DNA of 64,000 nucleotides from Cokeromyces recurvatus (taxonomy: Eukaryota > Mucoromycota > Mucoromycetes > Mucorales > Mucoraceae). Positions 59,630-64,000 of the stretch are shown here, piece by piece. The stretch covers positions 62,001 to 126,000 of the forward strand of contig NW_026251405.1 in assembly GCF_025118155.1 (NCBI RefSeq), read 5' to 3'. The notes beneath the pieces are model-generated. The model was given only the letters and a program-made list of their open reading frames with translations, did no database searches and was not told the DNA's origin. The position numbers and the translations under genes were made by a program. Numbering within the stretch: the first letter of the stretch is position 1; every line of letters begins with the position of its first letter.

Positions 59630-60290
59630 TGAAGATGGTAAAGGAAACCTTCACAATGAAGAAGGCGAACGAGTTGCAGTTCTTGAGATGGAAGTTGATG
59701 AATTAGAATATCCTCTTGAGGATGTTACTAATTACGACATGTATTTGGACTTGAAGCCACCTGAAAAAACCTGCCAAGATTGAACAAGATTAGGAACAAG
59801 TGGTTACGAAGGACGAAGAAAAAAAAAAAGATAATAATGGAAATAAAAGAACATACCGAACTTATAAGCCTGAGGTCAAAAACTACTTTTTTACCTTATT
59901 TATGAGAAAGGGATGAGTGTACGTGCCGCTGCTGAGGAAATAAAAGTGCCTTAAAGTACGGCACAAACTTGGAAAAAGAAAGCCGAGCTTGCTGGGGATG
60001 AAGAAATGAGCCTGAGACAAACTGGAAGTGGTAGAAAAACTGGTAGACCTCCTGTTCTTACAGAGGAGCATAAACAGTTTTTGACCAATTTCATTGACGA
60101 AAAGCCATCTTCTGTATTGGAAGAAATGATAGAAGGTCTCACTAGTCAATTCCCCGGTATTGAAATAAAAAAATCAGCAGTTCATGATTTTGTAACCAAA
60201 AAATGCAATATCACCCTTAAGCGAGTTCATTTCCACTCAGTAGAAAGGAATAGTCCTGAAAAAACTGAGGAGCGGTACCACTGGGTCTTG
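59630..60290 (+). pseudogene. Tc1-like transposase remnant D
   Basis: N-terminal half of a transposase like those of elements A and B. It reads HEDGKGNLHNEEGERV (about 59630), LEDVTNYDMYLDLKPPEK (about 59718), a helix-turn-helix part YEKGMSVRAAAEEIKVP (about 59902) and AQTWKKKAELAGDEE. It continues GRPPVLTEEHKQFLTNFIDE and ERNSPEKTEERYHWV (about 60246-60286). A stop follows the HTH and frame changes occur in poly-A. Similarity ends abruptly at about 60286, before the first catalytic Asp. No terminal repeats or TA duplication were found; it is a truncated relic. Confidence 0.85.
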
Positions 60291-60600
60291 GTTCTTTCAT
60301 TAAAAAGAGCTGCTTTACATTTTGATTTTAATACATGAGATTTCATACTTTCTCTAGTCAAGTGTTCTTTATTACAGAAAGCGCATTCTAAATGATCGTT
60401 TTTTCTTTCTATTACAGCTTTTTCATAAATTCCTGAAAAACAAGAGTCAACAATTGTAGATTCGAATCTAAATTGAACGTAAATTCAACTGTTGCAGTGA
60501 TAGTGCATTTTTTACAATGCCTTTCAAATTCATGCCTTTTGAGGGCGTCATTGGTATTGAAGTTTTCTTCACAATCGTTGCATGTTAACAACGAGGGAGA
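60284..60600 (-). pseudogene. C2H2 zinc-finger gene fragment
   Basis: Minus-strand reading gives two finger-like units: LTCNDCEENFNTNDALKRHE with FERHC (about 60583-60510), and LECAFCNKEHLTRESMKSHV with LKSKC (about 60390-60313). A change of frame is needed between them near 60460-60480, and the gap is too short for an intron. No start codon or partner exons are evident. It starts where transposase remnant D stops. It could be a broken host gene or a piece carried by a mobile element. Confidence 0.5.
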
Positions 60601-61029
60601 TAAAAAAAAAAAGAAAAAATAAAATGGACCCGACTGTTGTATTCATACAACAATCCTGCTTAAAAACATAAATATTATATACACAGTCTTAATTGTAAGA
60701 AAGATATATAATAAAAAAGAATAAAAACAAGAAAGTAAAGTGATAAAGAATATATAAGGATAATCGGTAATGAGAATAGTCAAAAAGAATCTCAAGTTTT
60801 ATGAATATTTAAACACGCAACATTTATCCTTATTCTTTATAAAATGGAAAAAAGGAATAACTGGTAAATGGTTCATAACATTTACTAATTAACGTATTGT
60901 ATTTAGTGCTAAGAGCGATTGATCAATCTATTATACAATTACTGGTATTTCTTAAGACATTATGTGCATAATAACTGTGACTGGAATAACTATAGAAAAC
61001 ATGAAGCATGATATGATATGTGATTGGTC
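60601..61029. other. Spacer upstream of the LINE ORF1
   Basis: 429 bp of AT-rich DNA. It may include the 5' untranslated region of the retrotransposon, since non-LTR elements carry an internal promoter there, but no boundary or target duplication can be identified. Confidence 0.35.
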
Positions 61030-62496
61030 ATGGTTCCTCCGCTACAAAACACTTCTGGGACGTTGCCTCCAGACAACGTTACCACTTTATCAAATTCTAA
61101 CTCTTTGTCTCCTCTTTCTGAGACTAACAACACCCCCTCAACTATTCGTAGCTATGCTTCAGTCACTGCAACTTCATCTCGAGACTCTCGTTTGGATTCT
61201 AAAAAACCCTCAAAATCCATGCCTCCTCACCCCAGAAAAGAGTTGTCGCTTTTTCGCTCCACTGAAATTGAGAATTGTTCCAACGATTCCTCCAAGCGTC
61301 TTGTTCACCTTACGGGTACTACTGAACATTCCGTGTTTTATCATATTCCTAAGCACCTTTCATCCTTGAGATCAGCCCTGGCCTTAGAACTAAGCCATAA
61401 ATTCCCCCTTGGAGTCGGTCTCGGATTAACTTTAACCGAAGACTCTACAGGCACCAATATGGAATTTACTTTAGCTTCAAAAGGCGATTGTGAGTCAGCC
61501 ATTGCTTCACCTATCAACGTTGGAGATACGTTTTTCCATGCCTCTCCTGCAGTTCATCCAGATCGAGCTCTACTACGTATCAATTTGACCAAACTTCCCA
61601 TCTGGACTTTAGATAAGCTTCGCAACAGTCTTCTAAACAATTTATCACGATATGGTATCGTCCGTGAGATTGTCATTTATTTGGATGATTGGTCTGGATC
61701 ATGGCCCACAGGTAACGGTCATGTCTACATGGAACGTCCTAGTAATGCCAATAAAACTCATGACGTTTTGACTTATAACATTCCACTTGAAGGAGAAAAT
61801 ACCTTTTGTCTCGGCACCTGGACAAACATGGGCAAACACTGTGTATACTGTAAAGGTAGCGATCATTACCGTAAAGATTGCACTAAAGCACCCTCCGAAA
61901 AACGTCGTTGTTATCAATGTGGTAACGTAGGTCACATTGCAAGGAATTGTTTCCGAACTAAAACAGACAATACCACATCGAGTAAGCGTCGTCGAGAAGT
62001 CAATGTTCAAACCCGACCTGCTAGTATCATAGTTCCTCATGCATCCTCAGAAGATCAATCTCCTCCCTGTCCTGATTCTAAAAACTTAGAATCCGTTGAC
62101 GATGTCCCTCTCATCGTTTCTTCCATTGGTGCAACGAGTCCACCAACTAGTCCTACTATTGAGGATGATACTGTTTCACCTCTTTTCGATCCACAAACGG
62201 AGAATGCTAACTCTGAGATAAACACTTCTAGACTCAATCCTCGACCTACTCGGTCAACGGCAGGTACAAATTCTACACTGGCGGATTATTTGACAAATCT
62301 TCCTAATGAGAAGCGTTGTAAATGTGGCGGTACTGACCATCAGAAAACGAACAGTAAAAAGTGTCCTCTTAACAAAAAGAATCAAGATAGTCACAATATT
62401 GATCTTAACGAGAATTTGATTGCCATCACTCCTGTAGATACTTCTAGCGTAGAATCGGACAGTTTGGGTGGTTCCAATGCTATGGAGGAAGATTAA
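61030..62496 (+). CDS. LINE ORF1, zinc-knuckle nucleic-acid-binding protein
   Basis: 488 residues from the first ATG after an in-frame stop at 61021. Ser/Thr-rich N-terminus, a central folded part (LSHKFPLGVGLGLTL, LTKLPIWTLDKLRNSLLNNL), then two adjacent CCHC knuckles, CVYCKGSDHYRKDC and CYQCGNVGHIARNC (about 61840-61950). Near the C-terminus a third Cys/His unit, CKCGGTDHQKTNSKKC. Such gag-like proteins coat the element RNA. The frame is uninterrupted, consistent with a recent copy. Confidence 0.9.
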   Translation: MVPPLQNTSGTLPPDNVTTLSNSNSLSPLSETNNTPSTIRSYASVTATSSRDSRLDSKKPSKSMPPHPRKELSLFRSTEIENCSNDSSKRLVHLTGTTEHSVFYHIPKHLSSLRSALALELSHKFPLGVGLGLTLTEDSTGTNMEFTLASKGDCESAIASPINVGDTFFHASPAVHPDRALLRINLTKLPIWTLDKLRNSLLNNLSRYGIVREIVIYLDDWSGSWPTGNGHVYMERPSNANKTHDVLTYNIPLEGENTFCLGTWTNMGKHCVYCKGSDHYRKDCTKAPSEKRRCYQCGNVGHIARNCFRTKTDNTTSSKRRREVNVQTRPASIIVPHASSEDQSPPCPDSKNLESVDDVPLIVSSIGATSPPTSPTIEDDTVSPLFDPQTENANSEINTSRLNPRPTRSTAGTNSTLADYLTNLPNEKRCKCGGTDHQKTNSKKCPLNKKNQDSHNIDLNENLIAITPVDTSSVESDSLGGSNAMEED

Positions 62497-62591
62497 TCCC
62501 TTTCCTCTATACATATTTCCCACTACTGCTTGCTTATACTTACTCAACGTCTTTCCTTTTACTGAATCTATACTTATACCTTTATTACATT

Positions 62592-64000
62592 ATGAATAAT
62601 CAATCTACAACTTCCTATAACTTAAGCGATTCCTCCCCGGCGCTTAATACTCAATCTCAATTCTTATCTCCTACCCTGAAAATCGGCACCCTCAATTGCC
62701 GAGGTCTACGAAAAACTTCTGACCCTTCCATCAGTAGTCAATTCATTCGATATTTACGTACTTTACCCTTTGATATCTTAGCTCTACAAGAAACTCATGC
62801 ATCCTCGTCTGATATTGGTGACTTGTTTCACAACCAATTTCTAGCAACAAGTAGTTATTGGTCTCAATATTGCGGCTTGGTGTGTCTATCACCTCTCCTT
62901 AACTTGTCTGACCCAATGTGGGATAATGACCAACGAACACTGACAGTCAAAATCACTCACACGCAGACTCTTTTCGATCCTCTTTTTGTTACGGTCTTAT
63001 ACGCTCCTGCTGATTACACTCAACGACAGTCGTACTTAGACCCAATCCTGCTCAATCCTAACAATACTTTTGAGACTATACCCTCTCGTCACATTGTTTT
63101 AGGAGATTTTAACTACTCATATAATGCTAATATTTCCTCCCATAATTTTCTGAACGCTCCTTCATCATGGTTAAATTATTTGGATAAATATTATACAGAT
63201 TCAATTCTGGCTACTGATCAATTTCATCAGACTACTTTTCACCGTGGCTCCTCCAGCTCATGTATTGATTATATTTTTGTTAGCCATGATCTATCTCGTT
63301 CCTGTCTTCCTCCGACGGCGTTATACATCCAACCTGCCTGGTCCGATCACATGCTCCTGTCTCTGACACTTCAATTGGAGCCTCCCCTTCCGTCAAATAA
63401 TTCGTCCGCTCCATCATATCAAACTGGAAAAGGACTATGGCGTGCTCATCCTCGATTAGCTTCTTCCAAAACTTTTCGTCGCATCCTCGCATCTGCCATT
63501 TCAAAAACTATCGCAAATTTTCCTTTCGGTCTGAGTGCACAATATAAATGGGATGCAATAAAAGCAACGGTGAAAAAGGTATCACAAAATTATTCACGTA
63601 AACAAGCTTATTCTCTTTCGACAGCCGAAGAGGTTTTACAAAATAAGCGTTCTGTTCTCCGTAAACAACTTTTACGTGAACCTACTAGACAAGCCTCACT
63701 ATCCCCTCAATTAAGTGCTGTTGAACATCAATTAGCCTCGATCCAACAACATCGTGTTGATACTCTAGCTCTGCGCTCCGGTCTTCAATGGCGGGAAAAA
63801 GGTGAATTGTCCGCTGGCTACCTCAAAAGGACGGTAGCCCAACGACAACAAAAAACTTTATTTAAGGCTATTCGGCACCCTAGATCCTCTGTCTTGTGTA
63901 CTACACGCTCCGATATGCTTAATGCGGCTCAATCCTTTTATGCTGATCTTTATTCTCCTGATCCTGTAAATGATGATGCCATTAATGAATTACTCGGTTC
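62592..64000 (+). CDS. LINE ORF2, endonuclease part (truncated by window)
   Basis: Open from ATG 62592 to the window edge (469 full codons) without a stop. The N-terminal endonuclease/exonuclease/phosphatase domain has the expected motifs in order: IGTLNCRGLR, ILALQETHAS, VTVLYAPADYTQ, HIVLGDFNYSYN, SCIDYIFVSHDL and AWSDHMLLSLTL. All predicted catalytic Asn, Glu, Asp and His residues of this domain are present. The following Gln/Arg/Leu-rich helical linker (about 63440-63990) normally precedes reverse transcriptase. It would nick target DNA for target-primed reverse transcription. It starts 96 bp after the ORF1 stop. Confidence 0.92.
   Translation, partial: MNNQSTTSYNLSDSSPALNTQSQFLSPTLKIGTLNCRGLRKTSDPSISSQFIRYLRTLPFDILALQETHASSSDIGDLFHNQFLATSSYWSQYCGLVCLSPLLNLSDPMWDNDQRTLTVKITHTQTLFDPLFVTVLYAPADYTQRQSYLDPILLNPNNTFETIPSRHIVLGDFNYSYNANISSHNFLNAPSSWLNYLDKYYTDSILATDQFHQTTFHRGSSSSCIDYIFVSHDLSRSCLPPTALYIQPAWSDHMLLSLTLQLEPPLPSNNSSAPSYQTGKGLWRAHPRLASSKTFRRILASAISKTIANFPFGLSAQYKWDAIKATVKKVSQNYSRKQAYSLSTAEEVLQNKRSVLRKQLLREPTRQASLSPQLSAVEHQLASIQQHRVDTLALRSGLQWREKGELSAGYLKRTVAQRQQKTLFKAIRHPRSSVLCTTRSDMLNAAQSFYADLYSPDPVNDDAINELLG

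Larger units (their letters stand above)
61030..64000 (+). mobile_element. Non-LTR retrotransposon (LINE), 3' end outside window
   Basis: Two consecutive long frames, ORF1 (61030-62496) with zinc knuckles and ORF2 (62592 to the window edge) beginning with an apurinic-type endonuclease domain, define a LINE of the L1/Tad-like kind. Composition is visibly less AT-rich and codon choice differs from host genes nearby. The reverse transcriptase and 3' tail are expected beyond 64000. Confidence 0.9.

Noticed and set aside
1..64000. CRISPR arrays, operons, tRNA or rRNA genes
   Set aside because: No spaced direct repeats of CRISPR type; tandem repeats are micro- or minisatellites; no tRNA B-box-like or rRNA sequence was recognised by eye, though a tRNA search program was not run.

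Overview
The window is nuclear DNA of a filamentous, early-diverging fungus, most probably Mucoromycota/Mucorales. It is very AT-rich, full of homopolymer runs (up to 62 T) and microsatellites, and its genes carry many short GT-AG introns (about 55-110 nt). The gene set mixes fungal markers (velvet factor, Mss51, Cdc25-type RasGEF, OPT transporter, Tpa1/Ofd1) with genes usually lost in yeasts (KAT14/ATAC2, TM9SF3-type nonaspanin). Genus assignment is inference.

Layout. 1-8 kb: 5'-truncated diaphanous-type formin (+) convergent with a TM9SF3-like nonaspanin (-). 8-13 kb: DDT/WHIM chromatin protein (-) with a Tc1-like element just upstream, then a DMT/SLC35-like transporter (-). 15-21.5 kb: MSS51 and an SH3-WW-WW-RasGEF (+). 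21.8-26.6 kb: velvet protein (-) divergent from a KAT14-like acetyltransferase (+). 26.9-32.1 kb: two more Tc1-like elements with TA duplications, one almost intact and one decayed, followed by 3.7 kb without a recognisable gene. 35.8-47.3 kb: OPT transporter, coiled-coil protein (-), hydrolase-phosphatase fusion (-), HOP2, a UQCC2/Cbp6-like assembly factor and a Tpa1/Ofd1 dioxygenase. 48.5-59 kb: GDSL phospholipase, DPH3, secreted subtilase, an eroded RING-LON gene (-), a DUF218 protein and a Serinc/TMS1 protein. 59.6-64 kb: a transposase remnant, a C2H2 fragment (-) and a non-LTR retrotransposon with ORF1 and an ORF2 that is open to the window edge.

The host genes are housekeeping or signalling genes in ordinary eukaryotic order; no operon-like system is visible. 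Functional themes are Ras/actin polarity (RasGEF, formin), mitochondrial respiratory-chain assembly (MSS51, UQCC2-like), secretion and membranes (TM9SF3, Serinc, subtilase, phospholipase) and meiosis (HOP2). The most unusual signal is in the mobile elements. Three sequence-unrelated Tc1-like families carry terminal arrays of a short motif repeated every 21-23 bp, many more copies than the one or two binding sites per end typical of Tc1/mariner. Exon lengths were added by hand; for most + strand genes the predicted exons sum to an exact reading frame. The RasGEF is one base short at an A6 run.
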